DNA from: Elusimicrobia bacterium RIFCSPLOWO2_02_FULL_39_32
GTDB taxonomy: Bacteria > Elusimicrobiota > Elusimicrobia > 2-02-FULL-39-32
Direction: 5' to 3'
DNA: 64,000 bases
NCBI GenBank assembly: GCA_001800135.1
Contig: MGUU01000016.1
Span: 1 to 64,000, forward strand
Positions 44,535-52,793 of the stretch are shown piece by piece; within the stretch, counting starts at the first letter, position 1, and every line of letters starts with the position of its first letter. The notes beneath the pieces are model-generated. The model made no database searches, was not told the DNA's origin, and saw only the letters and a list, made by a program, of their open reading frames with translations. The translations under genes and the position numbers were made by a program.

Positions 44535-45178
44535 AAACGTTTTTCCTCCAGAATTATTAAAACGTCTTTTTTCACTTTTTTTAAAGAACCCGGATCAGTG
44601 CCATCATAAAATCCACGAATCATCCCCTCTTGATCCACTAGCGCTAACTTGGTTGTGTGAGTGATACGAAACTCTGGTTTATTTTTAGGTTCCTCTAAAA
44701 TCGGCAATTTAAATCCTTCATATAAAAGATCATAAATTTCCTTTTTAGCGCCTGTAAGAAAAAACCATTGATTTGAATCAGCCTGAAAATTTTTTGAGTA
44801 TTGCGCTAATACTTCAGGCGTGTCCCAATCCGGATCAACTGTAAAAGTAACCAAAAAAATTCCAGGAGGCAATTGTTTTTGCAATCGAGACATGTTTAAG
44901 CTAATGAGAGGGCAAGGACCAGAACAACGGGTAAAAATGAAACCAGCGATCCACACCTTTCCCAATAAATCCGCTTTACCCAACGGCTTTCCAGTATGCG
45001 CATTAATCATTGAAAAAGAGGGAAGTGAGCTGATCCTCTCTAAATCATTTGGTTTATGAACAATTCTTATAAACCAAAACCAATAGGCAAAAAACAAAAT
45101 TAGAGCAGAAAACAAAAGCAAGACATCTCTATTTATTTTCATGAACCGCGCGCTACAAAAATAATTCTCACTTTTCAT
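44531..45178 (-). CDS. SCO1/SenC copper chaperone
   Basis: A 215-aa membrane-anchored thioredoxin-fold protein. One N-terminal helix (about 18-38) and the copper-binding pair C85 and C89 in RCSGPC, with a His in RITHTTKLALVD near 168. It delivers copper to the CuA site of CoxB, whose gene follows with overlap. A later ATG (45142) is also possible. Confidence 0.9.
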   Translation of the reverse strand: MKSENYFCSARFMKINRDVLLLFSALILFFAYWFWFIRIVHKPNDLERISSLPSFSMINAHTGKPLGKADLLGKVWIAGFIFTRCSGPCPLISLNMSRLQKQLPPGIFLVTFTVDPDWDTPEVLAQYSKNFQADSNQWFFLTGAKKEIYDLLYEGFKLPILEEPKNKPEFRITHTTKLALVDQEGMIRGFYDGTDPGSLKKVKKDVLIILEEKRL

Positions 45179-45194
45179 TCATCTAAAATTTTAT

Positions 45195-45470
45195 TTATAA
45201 TCCTATTGCAATATCTGGAAAAATCCCAATCGCAAGGATGGATACAGTCACGATCCCAATTAAAACAATAAGATAAATAAGCGGCTTCTCAGTGCGCAAA
45301 CGCATGTAATAAAGCGCGATCAGACTGGATTTAACCAATGCGATTGAGAGCGCGAAGAGTATGGTTAAACTTCTCACAAAATCCATTTGAGCAAAGAGAA
45401 CTGTTAAAACAGTAAGGGCTATTAAAACTAAATAAATAATTCCATAAAACTGTTCACAATTTTTTTCCAT
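45195..45470 (-). CDS. coxD: Cytochrome c oxidase subunit IV (CoxD)
   Basis: A 91-aa, three-helix protein matching the prokaryotic subunit IV family (LVLIALTVLTVLFAQ, LALVKSSLIALYYMRLRTEKPL-like region). It stabilises the oxidase core. GGAGG precedes the ATG. Encoded between CoxC and SCO. Confidence 0.8.
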   Translation of the reverse strand: MEKNCEQFYGIIYLVLIALTVLTVLFAQMDFVRSLTILFALSIALVKSSLIALYYMRLRTEKPLIYLIVLIGIVTVSILAIGIFPDIAIGL

Positions 45471-45491
45471 AAAGCCTCCTGTTTTTGGTGA

Positions 45492-46118
45492 TTAAATTAA
45501 ATAAAACAGAGGAAAAAGAAAGACCCAAATAATATCCACAAAGTGCCAGTAGATCCCAGCATATTCCAATTTAGAAGTTAACTGGTCGCTAAAACCAGAA
45601 ACTTTAAAGGATCGAAATAAAAAAGAGTTCCAACATACTCCGATGATCACATGCAGAGCATGCAATCCAGTTAACATAAAATAAAAAGAAAAAAAGATGG
45701 TAAGTCCCGGATTTGTTTCAAGAAATGAGCTTCCCGGGAAATAGCCATGATGAATTTTTAACGCATATTCAAAAAATTTAATGACTAGAAAAAGAATGCC
45801 TAAAAGAATAGTTACTAAAAGGGACTTCTTAAAAAAACTTTCGTCTCTATGACAACTTGCCTCATAGGATCTGACCATTGTAAAAGAACTTGTGATAAGG
45901 ATCACTGTATTGGTTAAAGCCAGAATTAAACCTTGTTTAAAACCTGTTTGAGGCCAGGCTGTTCTTCCCAAAGCGCAAACAGAGCTTCCCCAGCGAATCA
46001 TCACATAACTTGAGAAAAAAGCTCCAAAAAGCATGATTTCCGTAAGAATAAAAAGCCAAATTCCAATCTTCCCAATTTCTACTTTATCCCAGGAATCACT
46101 AATATTAACTTCTTCCAT
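45492..46118 (-). CDS. coxC: Cytochrome c oxidase subunit III
   Basis: A 208-aa subunit III with seven-helix pattern (IGIWLFILTEIMLFGAFFSS; YFMLTGLHALHVIIGV; EYAGIYWHFVDIIWVFLFP). The ATG at 46118 has an AGGAAGG ribosome site; the longer frame to 46196 lies inside moaA and is rejected. It starts 17 bp after the second moaA. Confidence 0.9.
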   Translation of the reverse strand: MEEVNISDSWDKVEIGKIGIWLFILTEIMLFGAFFSSYVMIRWGSSVCALGRTAWPQTGFKQGLILALTNTVILITSSFTMVRSYEASCHRDESFFKKSLLVTILLGILFLVIKFFEYALKIHHGYFPGSSFLETNPGLTIFFSFYFMLTGLHALHVIIGVCWNSFLFRSFKVSGFSDQLTSKLEYAGIYWHFVDIIWVFLFPLFYLI

Positions 46119-46135
46119 AAATTTAGTTTCCCTTC

Positions 46136-47119
46136 CTACCCGCCTAAAGAGCACATAAAAATTTCGCGCGCATTTGCATTTTTCGATTCCATGCAATGGC
46201 GTTCTGGTTTAATTAAAACCGCCTGGCGAATCAAATCACAAAGATCTTGATCGCTGCCCCCAGACCTAATTAAATTTTTAAGATCCACTCCCTTTTCAGA
46301 AGCTAGACAAGGAACTAAAACCCCTTTTGCAGTTAAGCGCAACCGGTTGCATCGCCTGCAAAAATTAGAAGACAATGCGCTAATAAAACCTATGGTTCCC
46401 AAAGCCCCAGGGGACTTAAAGTAAGTTGCAGGCCCAAACCCACGTGGAGACTCATCTTGAGATAAAGAAACAAGCTCTCCGCAAGCTTTCATAATATCTG
46501 AAAGACCCATCCAATGTTCTCTGCTAAAATAACCGGTTTCACCAATAGGCATCAGTTCCACAAAACGAACATGAATTGGAAATTTATGGGTAAGAGTTAC
46601 AAAATCTTTAATCTCATTAGAATTAATCCCCTTAATAACAACCATGTTAATTTTAAGAGGATCAAAACCAACCGCCAGACCAGCGCGAATGCCTTCCAAA
46701 ACTTTTTCTAAACTTCCAAACCGAGCAATGGTTTGAAAATGTTCCGGCCGCAGTGTATCTAAACTAACATTTACTCTTTTTAAACCAGCTTGGAATAAAT
46801 CTTTTGCCATTTGAGATAAAAGAAGGCCATTAGTGGATAAAGAAATATCTCCAATCCCAGCTAGGCTAGAAATTCTTTTTATCAATGAACAAATCCCTGG
46901 GCGGACCAAAGGTTCTCCCCCAGTAATCCGAATCTTATTAATTCCTAAACTAATGGCTAGGGCTACAATGCGCTCAATTTCATCATCTGAAAGAATTTCT
47001 TCGGGTTTGGAAAATGAGAAACCTTGAATTGGCAAACAGTAAAGACATCGCAAGTTGCAATGATCTGTTACTGATAGGCGCAAATAATCTATTCTTCTGC
47101 CAAATGAATCGCTAATCAT
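46136..47119 (-). CDS. moaA: GTP 3',8-cyclase MoaA (second copy)
   Basis: A 327-aa second MoaA with SAM-cluster ligands C21, C25 and C28 (CNLRCLYC), second cluster in FCRRCNRLRLTAKG ... CLAS and terminal Gly-Gly (CSLGG). It differs strongly from the copy at 11245, so the two are not recent duplicates. It heads the aa3 oxidase operon behind a sigma-54 promoter. Possibly it supplies Moco for NXR under respiratory conditions while the first copy serves nitrate assimilation (inference). Confidence 0.93.
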   Translation of the reverse strand: MISDSFGRRIDYLRLSVTDHCNLRCLYCLPIQGFSFSKPEEILSDDEIERIVALAISLGINKIRITGGEPLVRPGICSLIKRISSLAGIGDISLSTNGLLLSQMAKDLFQAGLKRVNVSLDTLRPEHFQTIARFGSLEKVLEGIRAGLAVGFDPLKINMVVIKGINSNEIKDFVTLTHKFPIHVRFVELMPIGETGYFSREHWMGLSDIMKACGELVSLSQDESPRGFGPATYFKSPGALGTIGFISALSSNFCRRCNRLRLTAKGVLVPCLASEKGVDLKNLIRSGGSDQDLCDLIRQAVLIKPERHCMESKNANAREIFMCSLGG

Positions 47120-47220
47120 AAAATGATAGTGCTCCTGAATTTTTTAAATAAATCATACGTTTCCATATGAATAGGGTAATCCCCAATTACAAAATTTAGG
47201 TTCTATTTTTTATTTTGATT

Positions 47221-47235
47221 GCAACAAACTTGCCA
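47221..47235 (-). promoter_or_regulatory. Sigma-54 promoter of the moaA2-oxidase operon
   Basis: Minus-strand TGGCAAGTTTGTTGC with GG-N10-GC, about 102 bp upstream of the moaA ATG. Sequence is nearly that of the ahbD/rpoN operon site. At 67 bp upstream lies only a degenerate TGAG-N10-CTCA. Confidence 0.75.
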
Positions 47236-47306
47236 AGATTACTCTAGTTTAGTTATTTTATGACTACAGGTGAGACTATTAAGCGCCTAAATGAGATATT
47301 CCTGCC

Positions 47307-48632
47307 TCAATAACTCTTTTTTAAACCCTTATCCCAATGGTCCCAAAGGTAAGATTTTTCTTTTCCATCTGCGATCACTCTAAATGCGTAATGTACCTGC
47401 TCCTTATAAAATTCGCAAAAAGCGCCTTTTTTACGCATGCTCCCACTCATTTCATAAACCTCTGCTGGACAGGGTGAACCGCAAAAATTACGAATAACGC
47501 AACTTTGGCATGATTCAACATCCTCTACTTTTCGCTTGGTCACTAGATTGAAAGGCTGACTTATCAGAATATTAGAAAGCTTATCCTTAAAAATGTTCCC
47601 ACCTTTAAACATAGGAAGACCAATGAATTCACTGCAAGGGAAACTATCCCCATTTGGCGCTAATGCAAAAAAACATCTGCCCCCGCCGCAAGGCGAAATA
47701 TCGCACATCAATCGTCTGGCTGTAGGAGCAATGATTGCAAGAAGGATATTAGCGAAATTAGCTACAATCAGCTTTCTCCCTGTTTCTTTATAAAGTTCAT
47801 AAGTACGATCTAAAGCAGCCAAAAAATATTTTGACGCGATATGATCTCCAGGCTTTAATTTCCAAGAATAAGACATGGTGCAGCGCAAAACATTTAAAAG
47901 ACAATTCGGGACCTCGTGACTATGAAAAAACTCAACTAGCTCTACAAGATAACGCATATTTTTACTTGTAATAGTTGAAATCACACTCCAGTTCGGATAG
48001 CCTCTTAAACGTTCCATGGCATCTACAATTTTCTTATAAACTCCCTGGCCACTCCAATTTTTACGAGTAAGATCAGCAATTCCTTCCATCGGAGCATCCA
48101 GAGAAATCCCAATACTCATATGATGATTGGTTAGGAATTCCACTGCTCTCTTATCCAATAACGTGGCATTAGTTTGAATTCCAAAACGAAAATCATTCTT
48201 ATATTTTTCAATCGCTGCAAAGACCGCTTTTTGATTAAGCATTGGTTCTGCGCCATGAAAAACAATTTCCCCTAACATTCCTTTAGGCAAGGTTTGCTTA
48301 AAGTATTTCTTCAAAATTTCTAATGCTTCCAGGATGCGTTCCTCACTCATAGAATCACCATTTTTTCGCATCTTTTCAGGAAGGTAACAATAGGAACAGT
48401 TTAAATTACATTTTTCAGTAGGATTAAAATAAACAGCAGAAAGTTTTTGGGTAAACCGTAATGCGTCCATTTCCTTTTTAAACTTCCAAGATTTCTTGGC
48501 AAAGGATTGAAAAATTCCTCTTTGAGATAAAGTTTTCTCAATCTGATCCTGTTGAACCAAAGCCCAAAAAGCAGTATCAGGCTCTATGAAACAGTTATAT
48601 TTGGAATGTCCTATATCTAAATACTGAAACAT
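47307..48632 (-). CDS. Radical SAM/SPASM peptide-modifying enzyme (CbpB-like)
   Basis: A 441-aa radical SAM protein. SAM-cluster ligands are C75, C79 and C82 (CNLNCSYC); the C-terminal SPASM region has CDISPCGGGRCFF, FPCSEF, CQSCVIRNFCGSPCP and CEFY. It starts 22 bp after a 38-aa peptide gene. Maturases with this layout modify ribosomal peptides (RiPPs). I recall a TIGRFAM pair named CbpA/CbpB, associated with cobalamin riboswitches, which fits; I could not check this. No transporter or protease gene adjoins. Confidence 0.8.
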   Translation of the reverse strand: MFQYLDIGHSKYNCFIEPDTAFWALVQQDQIEKTLSQRGIFQSFAKKSWKFKKEMDALRFTQKLSAVYFNPTEKCNLNCSYCYLPEKMRKNGDSMSEERILEALEILKKYFKQTLPKGMLGEIVFHGAEPMLNQKAVFAAIEKYKNDFRFGIQTNATLLDKRAVEFLTNHHMSIGISLDAPMEGIADLTRKNWSGQGVYKKIVDAMERLRGYPNWSVISTITSKNMRYLVELVEFFHSHEVPNCLLNVLRCTMSYSWKLKPGDHIASKYFLAALDRTYELYKETGRKLIVANFANILLAIIAPTARRLMCDISPCGGGRCFFALAPNGDSFPCSEFIGLPMFKGGNIFKDKLSNILISQPFNLVTKRKVEDVESCQSCVIRNFCGSPCPAEVYEMSGSMRKKGAFCEFYKEQVHYAFRVIADGKEKSYLWDHWDKGLKKSY

Positions 48633-48654
48633 TGAACCGTAGCAGAGTTTTAGA

Positions 48655-48771
48655 TCACTTAATTTTATTATTTAATGATAGGTAATGAGTTAGACCTGTA
48701 CCTTGAATATCAGATGTTTTTCTAACTGCAATAATTTTTTTTTGAATTTTTACTTTTTTTGATTTTTTCAT
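48655..48771 (-). CDS. 38-aa peptide, probable radical SAM substrate (CbpA-like)
   Basis: Encodes a Lys-rich leader (MKKSKKVKIQKKIIAVRK) followed by TSDIQGTGLTHYLSLNNKIK, which would be the core. An AAGGAG ribosome site lies 6 bp before the ATG. It follows the cobalamin riboswitch and its terminator, and precedes the radical SAM gene by 22 bp. It has no Cys, so a Cys-based thioether is unlikely; the conserved-looking GTGLTHY (residues 24-30) is the likely modified site. Too short for routine gene calling. Confidence 0.75.
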   Translation of the reverse strand: MKKSKKVKIQKKIIAVRKTSDIQGTGLTHYLSLNNKIK

Positions 48772-48787
48772 TGATTTCTCCTTTTGG

Positions 48788-48806
48788 CCCGGATTTTACA
48801 TCCAGG
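48788..48806 (-). other. Small hairpin just before the peptide ribosome site
   Basis: Minus-strand CCTGGATGTAAAATCCGGG folds with a 7-bp stem (one G-U pair). It lies between the terminator and the ribosome site of the 38-aa gene and may influence translation. Confidence 0.4.
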
Positions 48807-48826
48807 GCTTACCCTTTTTTATAAAT

Positions 48827-48864
48827 AAAAAAAGGTTCTAACAAAGTTTATTTTTGTTAGAACC
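48827..48864 (-). terminator. Intrinsic terminator in the riboswitch expression platform
   Basis: A perfect 12-bp stem (GGTTCTAACAAA and its complement, loop 48846-48852) followed on the minus strand by seven T (48827-48833). It sits between the cobalamin aptamer and the peptide ORF, so the riboswitch probably acts by transcription attenuation. Confidence 0.85.
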
Positions 48865-48914
48865 CTTTTCCATCAGATTCCATTGCACACTAATTTCTAC
48901 AGTAAAAAAACTAA

Positions 48915-49095
48915 AACAAATCTTTCAGCAGGTCTTCTGACTTTCCTTCTTTTTTAAACCTTCCCACCCAGTTTTAAACTGGACAGTGGCATTCCTTAAA
49001 AAAGTTTTCTTTTCATTCTTAAAGAAGAAAAGAACATGGATTACAGCGGCGGGACCGCCACGGACTCTAACCGTGTTCCTTATTGCTGAAAACTT
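48915..49095 (-). ncRNA. Cobalamin riboswitch controlling cbpA/cbpB-like genes
   Basis: Minus-strand aptamer with the hallmark cobalamin-riboswitch blocks in order: AAGGAACACGG, AGAGTCCGTGGCGGTCCCGC, CGCTGTAAT, GGAATGCCACTGTCC, GGTGGGAAGG and AGTCAGAAGACCTGC. The GCCACTG and AGACCTGC boxes are decisive. The intrinsic terminator follows directly. The regulated genes are not vitamin B12 synthesis or uptake genes but a 38-aa peptide and a radical SAM enzyme. Confidence 0.93.
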
Positions 49096-49101
49096 ATGAA
49101 C

Positions 49102-49130
49102 ATATTATATTTCTATTGTACAACAGTCAA
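49102..49130 (-). promoter_or_regulatory. Sigma-70 promoter of the riboswitch transcript
   Basis: Minus-strand -35 TTGACT (49125-49130), 17-bp spacer, -10 TAATAT (49102-49107; TATAAT also fits with a 15-bp spacer). It places the 5' end close to the start of the aptamer. Confidence 0.6.
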
Positions 49131-49200
49131 ATTTTAAATTTCTTAACTTTTTTAGCAACTCTTATACGAATCTTGTAAAACTTTTTAAGCCTGTTCTTAA

Positions 49201-49554
49201 TTATTTTGGAAGAATAGTTTCAATCTTTTGAATGCGTTTTTCATGATCTACAAAATGATTCTCAAGATAGAGCAGGCGTTTATCCTGAACAACTGTTTTT
49301 CCATCATAAGTCTCTACGCGTCTGGCAAACTCATCAATGTGCTCAATAATTTTTTGTCCATCCTCTTTAGTTAACATTGTTTCTTTAATGAACTTTAATT
49401 CTTCTTTAAGATTAACAATTTCTATAAAAAGTTTTTCAAACTTTTTATTAGACTCATCATAAACAGAATCAATTCTTCCAGACAATTCCTTATAAGGAGT
49501 GGTCGGCTTTTGATTCAATTTTTGTGCTTGGGATTCTTTTTTAGGCTTCTTCAT
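49201..49554 (-). CDS. Coiled-coil hypothetical protein
   Basis: A 117-aa soluble protein, Lys/Gln-rich at the N-terminus and coiled coil from about 30 to the end (FEKLFIEIVNLKEELKFIKE; RLLYLENHFVDHEKRIQKIE). No known domain. A GGAAC ribosome site precedes the ATG. The 203-bp gap above it (49555-49757) holds no gene. Confidence 0.65.
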   Translation of the reverse strand: MKKPKKESQAQKLNQKPTTPYKELSGRIDSVYDESNKKFEKLFIEIVNLKEELKFIKETMLTKEDGQKIIEHIDEFARRVETYDGKTVVQDKRLLYLENHFVDHEKRIQKIETILPK

Positions 49555-49757
49555 TTTAGTTCCTTTGATATTAGCAGATTTATTAAAAAAATAAAAATTT
49601 ATTTTTTTATATTATAGCTGCAAAATAAAAACAAGGAATTATTTAATTCTGTCAATCTAGGCAGGAATTTTATTGACTAGAAAGAAGCTACTTTAATTTG
49701 AACAATTCATTTGGATTGTTAATTTTTCTCCCAATGCCATGATCTTTAAGGATTAAA

Positions 49758-50717
49758 TTAATCTCCTTTTTGCGCGGATAAGTAACGCGCCAAATCTTCT
49801 ATTTGAACATCAGTTAATTGTCCTTTATAACCAGGCATGCTAGAAGATGGGTTCAATTTGGAAGGGTCTTCAATATATTTTCTCATATAATTTTTATCCC
49901 GAGCTGTTCCAATTAAACTTAAATCTGGGCCGACTTCTGCTCCTTCCTTTCCAATCTTATGGCACATGGCGCAATTTTCCGCAAAAACTTTTGGGGCTTC
50001 CTCTGTAAAACCTTCTCCACCTCCTAAAGATTTTATAAAAGCAACTAACACTTTAATTTCATCATCCAAAAGATTCAATTTAGGCATGGTAGAGCCAGGG
50101 GAAACGGATTGGGGTTCACGAAAATGTTTTTCTAGCCATTCTTCGGTTTCACCGCTTGCAACCTTATCTAATTCAGGCCCCACGCTTCCACCTTTACCTC
50201 CAATCTTGTGACAATAAGAACAATTTAAACTCACATAGAGTCTTTGACCCGCAAACACCAAAGGATCTTTTTCTATAATTGGATTAGTTAAAGGGCTTAC
50301 AGTTCCCTGATAGGTTAGATAGCCAATCCCTGCTAAAGTTCCAACTCCTAATAAAGTAAAAAAAGGACGTTTAAGGAAATTCCGTTCTGGACCCGTGTCA
50401 AGAAATGGCAAAAGAAAAAGAAATGTAACTCCTAAACCAGGCAAAAGAACCGCTGCCACTGATTCTAAATTTCCCGGGAATAGCTTAAGAGCCTGAAATA
50501 AAAAAAGAAAGTACCATTCTGGTCTTGGATTGTAATTAGAATCTGTTGGGTCAGCTGGCTCTTCAAGCGCGGCGCCAAAATGATAAGCGAACCAACAAAG
50601 CAAAGCTAGGATAAAAAATGCCATGATCGTATCTTTTAAAACAGCGTAAGGGAAAAAAGATTTTCCTTGCTCTTTTAATTTTTTATATCGCTCTATATAA
50701 TCTTGATGCCAATTCAT
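49758..50717 (-). CDS. PetD-like subunit fused to two c-type cytochrome modules
   Basis: A 319-aa component of a b6/Rieske quinol-cytochrome c complex. The N-terminal part (about 1-135) has three helices and the Qo-site PEWYF (66-70) of cytochrome b subunit IV. Two class I cytochrome c modules follow, with C166-x2-C169-H170 and C249-x2-C252-H253. The fusion replaces a separate cytochrome f or c1. It may feed aa3 oxidase directly or work in reverse to reduce quinone. Last gene of the long multiheme operon. Confidence 0.92.
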   Translation of the reverse strand: MNWHQDYIERYKKLKEQGKSFFPYAVLKDTIMAFFILALLCWFAYHFGAALEEPADPTDSNYNPRPEWYFLFLFQALKLFPGNLESVAAVLLPGLGVTFLFLLPFLDTGPERNFLKRPFFTLLGVGTLAGIGYLTYQGTVSPLTNPIIEKDPLVFAGQRLYVSLNCSYCHKIGGKGGSVGPELDKVASGETEEWLEKHFREPQSVSPGSTMPKLNLLDDEIKVLVAFIKSLGGGEGFTEEAPKVFAENCAMCHKIGKEGAEVGPDLSLIGTARDKNYMRKYIEDPSKLNPSSSMPGYKGQLTDVQIEDLARYLSAQKGD

Positions 50718-50719
50718 AT

Positions 50720-51412
50720 TTAAGCGCCTGCCTTTTTATCTGATCCTTTATTTTTCTGGGGAGGTTCAGAAATTCCATGCCAAACCACTAAAAATAAATG
50801 AATAAGAATCGCAACTAATATTAATCCGGGAAGGACCAGAGTATGGATCGCATAAAACCTGGTGAGAGTGACAGCTCCCATCTCATCCCCGCCTTTAAGG
50901 ATTTTTGCAATATAACTGCCTATTGCCGGCGTTTGCGAAGCTATATTTGCGCCAACCATTGTGGCCCAGTAAGATTTTTGGTCCCAGGGCAAAAGGTACC
51001 CTGTAAAACTAAACCCCATCACTAATAAAAATAAAATCACACCCACGATCCATGTGGCTTCACGCGGATATTTATAAGAGCCCATAAAATAAACCCGCAG
51101 CATGTGAAGAGAAACCACAACCACCATAAAAGTTGCTCCCCAATGGTGCAATGCTCTAATCCATTTTCCAAAGATCACCTGTTCATTAATAAACCGTATG
51201 GAGTCGTAAGCATGATCTGGAGAAGGAACATAATTCATTGCCAAAAGCGAGCCTGTAATCACCTGAATAAAAAAAACAAATAAAGAGGCGCTGCCCAAAG
51301 TATAAAGCCACCCCACTAGCCCTTCTGCTTCTGGCACATGACGACTAAAAAGCGCATTCCAAATCTCTGCAAGAGCAAGCCTTGATTTCATCCACTCCCA
51401 TAATAATTTCAT
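50720..51412 (-). CDS. petB: Cytochrome b6 of the quinol-cytochrome c complex
   Basis: A 230-aa four-helix cytochrome b6. Heme-ligand His pairs are in ALHHWGATFM (H89/H90), VSLHMLRVY (H103), RFYAIHTLVLP and LIHLFLVVWHG. FTGYLLPWDQ is the family signature. Split b6/subunit IV genes resemble cytochrome b6f-like and Nitrospira-type complexes. Confidence 0.93.
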   Translation of the reverse strand: MKLLWEWMKSRLALAEIWNALFSRHVPEAEGLVGWLYTLGSASLFVFFIQVITGSLLAMNYVPSPDHAYDSIRFINEQVIFGKWIRALHHWGATFMVVVVSLHMLRVYFMGSYKYPREATWIVGVILFLLVMGFSFTGYLLPWDQKSYWATMVGANIASQTPAIGSYIAKILKGGDEMGAVTLTRFYAIHTLVLPGLILVAILIHLFLVVWHGISEPPQKNKGSDKKAGA

Positions 51413-51415
51413 TTT

Positions 51416-51931
51416 TTATACCTCTTTACCTTTCCCAACTACTTGCGGGAGAATCAACAGATGTCCGCCTACCACCTTGGTTGGATAACGATCTAAGGCT
51501 CTAGGCGGAGGGCCTGAAACTACTTCCCCATCAACAGAAAATGTTGCTGTGTGGCAAGGGCATAAGAACTGCCTTTTCTCCACACTCCAACGATAAGGGC
51601 ATCCTAAATGAGTGCATTTAGGGTCAAACGCTATAAAATCTTTTTGATTCGCGGTAATAATCCAAGCTGAAGATTTACTTTCAATGGTTGACCATGCATC
51701 TCTCTTTCTTACGGTAAAATTTATCTTGAGTGGTTCACCCTCTGTAAAGTCTTTAACTAAGCCCAAATCAATCCAAGAATCTTCCTTTTTTCTCCAAATC
51801 GGAGAGAGAAAATAACCGCCTCCTAAGCCTGTGAGAATCGCTCCCATAAGACCCCCTAAGGAAACAATGACATAAGTTAAAAAAGAACGTCTTGAAATTT
51901 TATTGTTTAAATCTTTTTCTTCCATTTTCAA
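51416..51931 (-). CDS. Rieske iron-sulfur protein
   Basis: A 171-aa protein with an N-terminal Tat-like RRSFLTY (14-20) and one anchoring helix (about 20-44). The [2Fe-2S] ligands are C106, H108, C124 and H127; C111 and C126 make the structural disulfide (CTHLGC, CPCH). It is the third core subunit of the b6-type complex encoded just downstream. Confidence 0.93.
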   Translation of the reverse strand: MKMEEKDLNNKISRRSFLTYVIVSLGGLMGAILTGLGGGYFLSPIWRKKEDSWIDLGLVKDFTEGEPLKINFTVRKRDAWSTIESKSSAWIITANQKDFIAFDPKCTHLGCPYRWSVEKRQFLCPCHTATFSVDGEVVSGPPPRALDRYPTKVVGGHLLILPQVVGKGKEV

Positions 51932-51945
51932 ACTCCTTTAAAATA

Positions 51946-52776
51946 TTATTTTCTCTGCGGATTTTCTTCTCTAATCCCCTGACCTTTTAAATCAAGTTCA
52001 TGCATTGCGTTCCGAACTCGATGATTCAATTCTTGCGCAACTTCCAATACTTTTTCCATGTTAAAAGTATGCCAAATTTTTAGCGCTTCTTGATAATTTT
52101 TTTCAGACTGGATAAGAGTAGTGGATTGCGCTTCTGTTTCTACTTTCTTAATCTTAGCCTCCTGAATGTGATTTCGCAACTGGTCAATGGCTTTACGCGA
52201 GCTCTGCAAACTTAACAAAGCAGCATAAGCTTTTGTAGGACGGCGATGGCACAAAGTGCAGACAGATTCTAGTTCTCGCGGAGTCATCACATGCGAAGCC
52301 ATGGAGCTGTGACAAGTTACACAATTTGGCCCCTTGCCTGAACGGTTTAATTCTTTATAGTGATCTGAACTTTTAAACCCTTCTAATTCCTGAACATGAC
52401 AGCTGCCGCAAGAATCTGGAATTTTATCAAAATAGATGCTGCTGCCAGGATCCATGGAGCGAGAAATATTTTTGTGCGCTAAAGTCACGTCTTTTGAGGA
52501 TGGATTTCCCCCATGGCAAGCATCGCAATTAATCCCTTTTTTAGCATGGATTGAATTTTGCCATTCTATAAAACTATGCGCGGGATGGGAAGGATCAGAC
52601 TTCCCAATCTTAGCGTGGCATTCAACGCAGCTATTGGATTCTGCTAAAACTAAACATCTGCTCAAACCCAAAAATAAAAATGTTAAAAGAGCCCAATGCA
52701 AAAGTTTAAACCTGCCGCTAATCTTAATTGCCATTGGAACTTTTATGGCGCCTAACCCAAAATTAGTTCTAATCAT
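51946..52776 (-). CDS. Pentaheme c-type cytochrome
   Basis: A 276-aa periplasmic protein with a hydrophobic N-terminal helix (about 26-45) and five CxxCH sites, all in residues about 50-185 (CVECH, CDACH, CGSCH, CVTCH, CTLCH). A helical heme-free tail of about 90 residues, resembling the tail of the upstream 15-heme protein, ends it. Located between Rieske and the 15-heme gene, it probably links the multiheme chain to the quinone complex. A later start (52734) is possible. Confidence 0.87.
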   Translation of the reverse strand: MIRTNFGLGAIKVPMAIKISGRFKLLHWALLTFLFLGLSRCLVLAESNSCVECHAKIGKSDPSHPAHSFIEWQNSIHAKKGINCDACHGGNPSSKDVTLAHKNISRSMDPGSSIYFDKIPDSCGSCHVQELEGFKSSDHYKELNRSGKGPNCVTCHSSMASHVMTPRELESVCTLCHRRPTKAYAALLSLQSSRKAIDQLRNHIQEAKIKKVETEAQSTTLIQSEKNYQEALKIWHTFNMEKVLEVAQELNHRVRNAMHELDLKGQGIREENPQRK

Positions 52777-52793
52777 TTTTGCTTACCCCCCTC

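Noticed and set aside
46119-46196. Longer CoxC start
   Set aside because: Lies inside moaA coding sequence; the ATG at 46118 has a good ribosome site.
49660-49720. AACAAT/ATTGTT hairpin after the PetD-fusion gene as operon terminator
   Set aside because: Six-bp AT-rich stem without a T-run.
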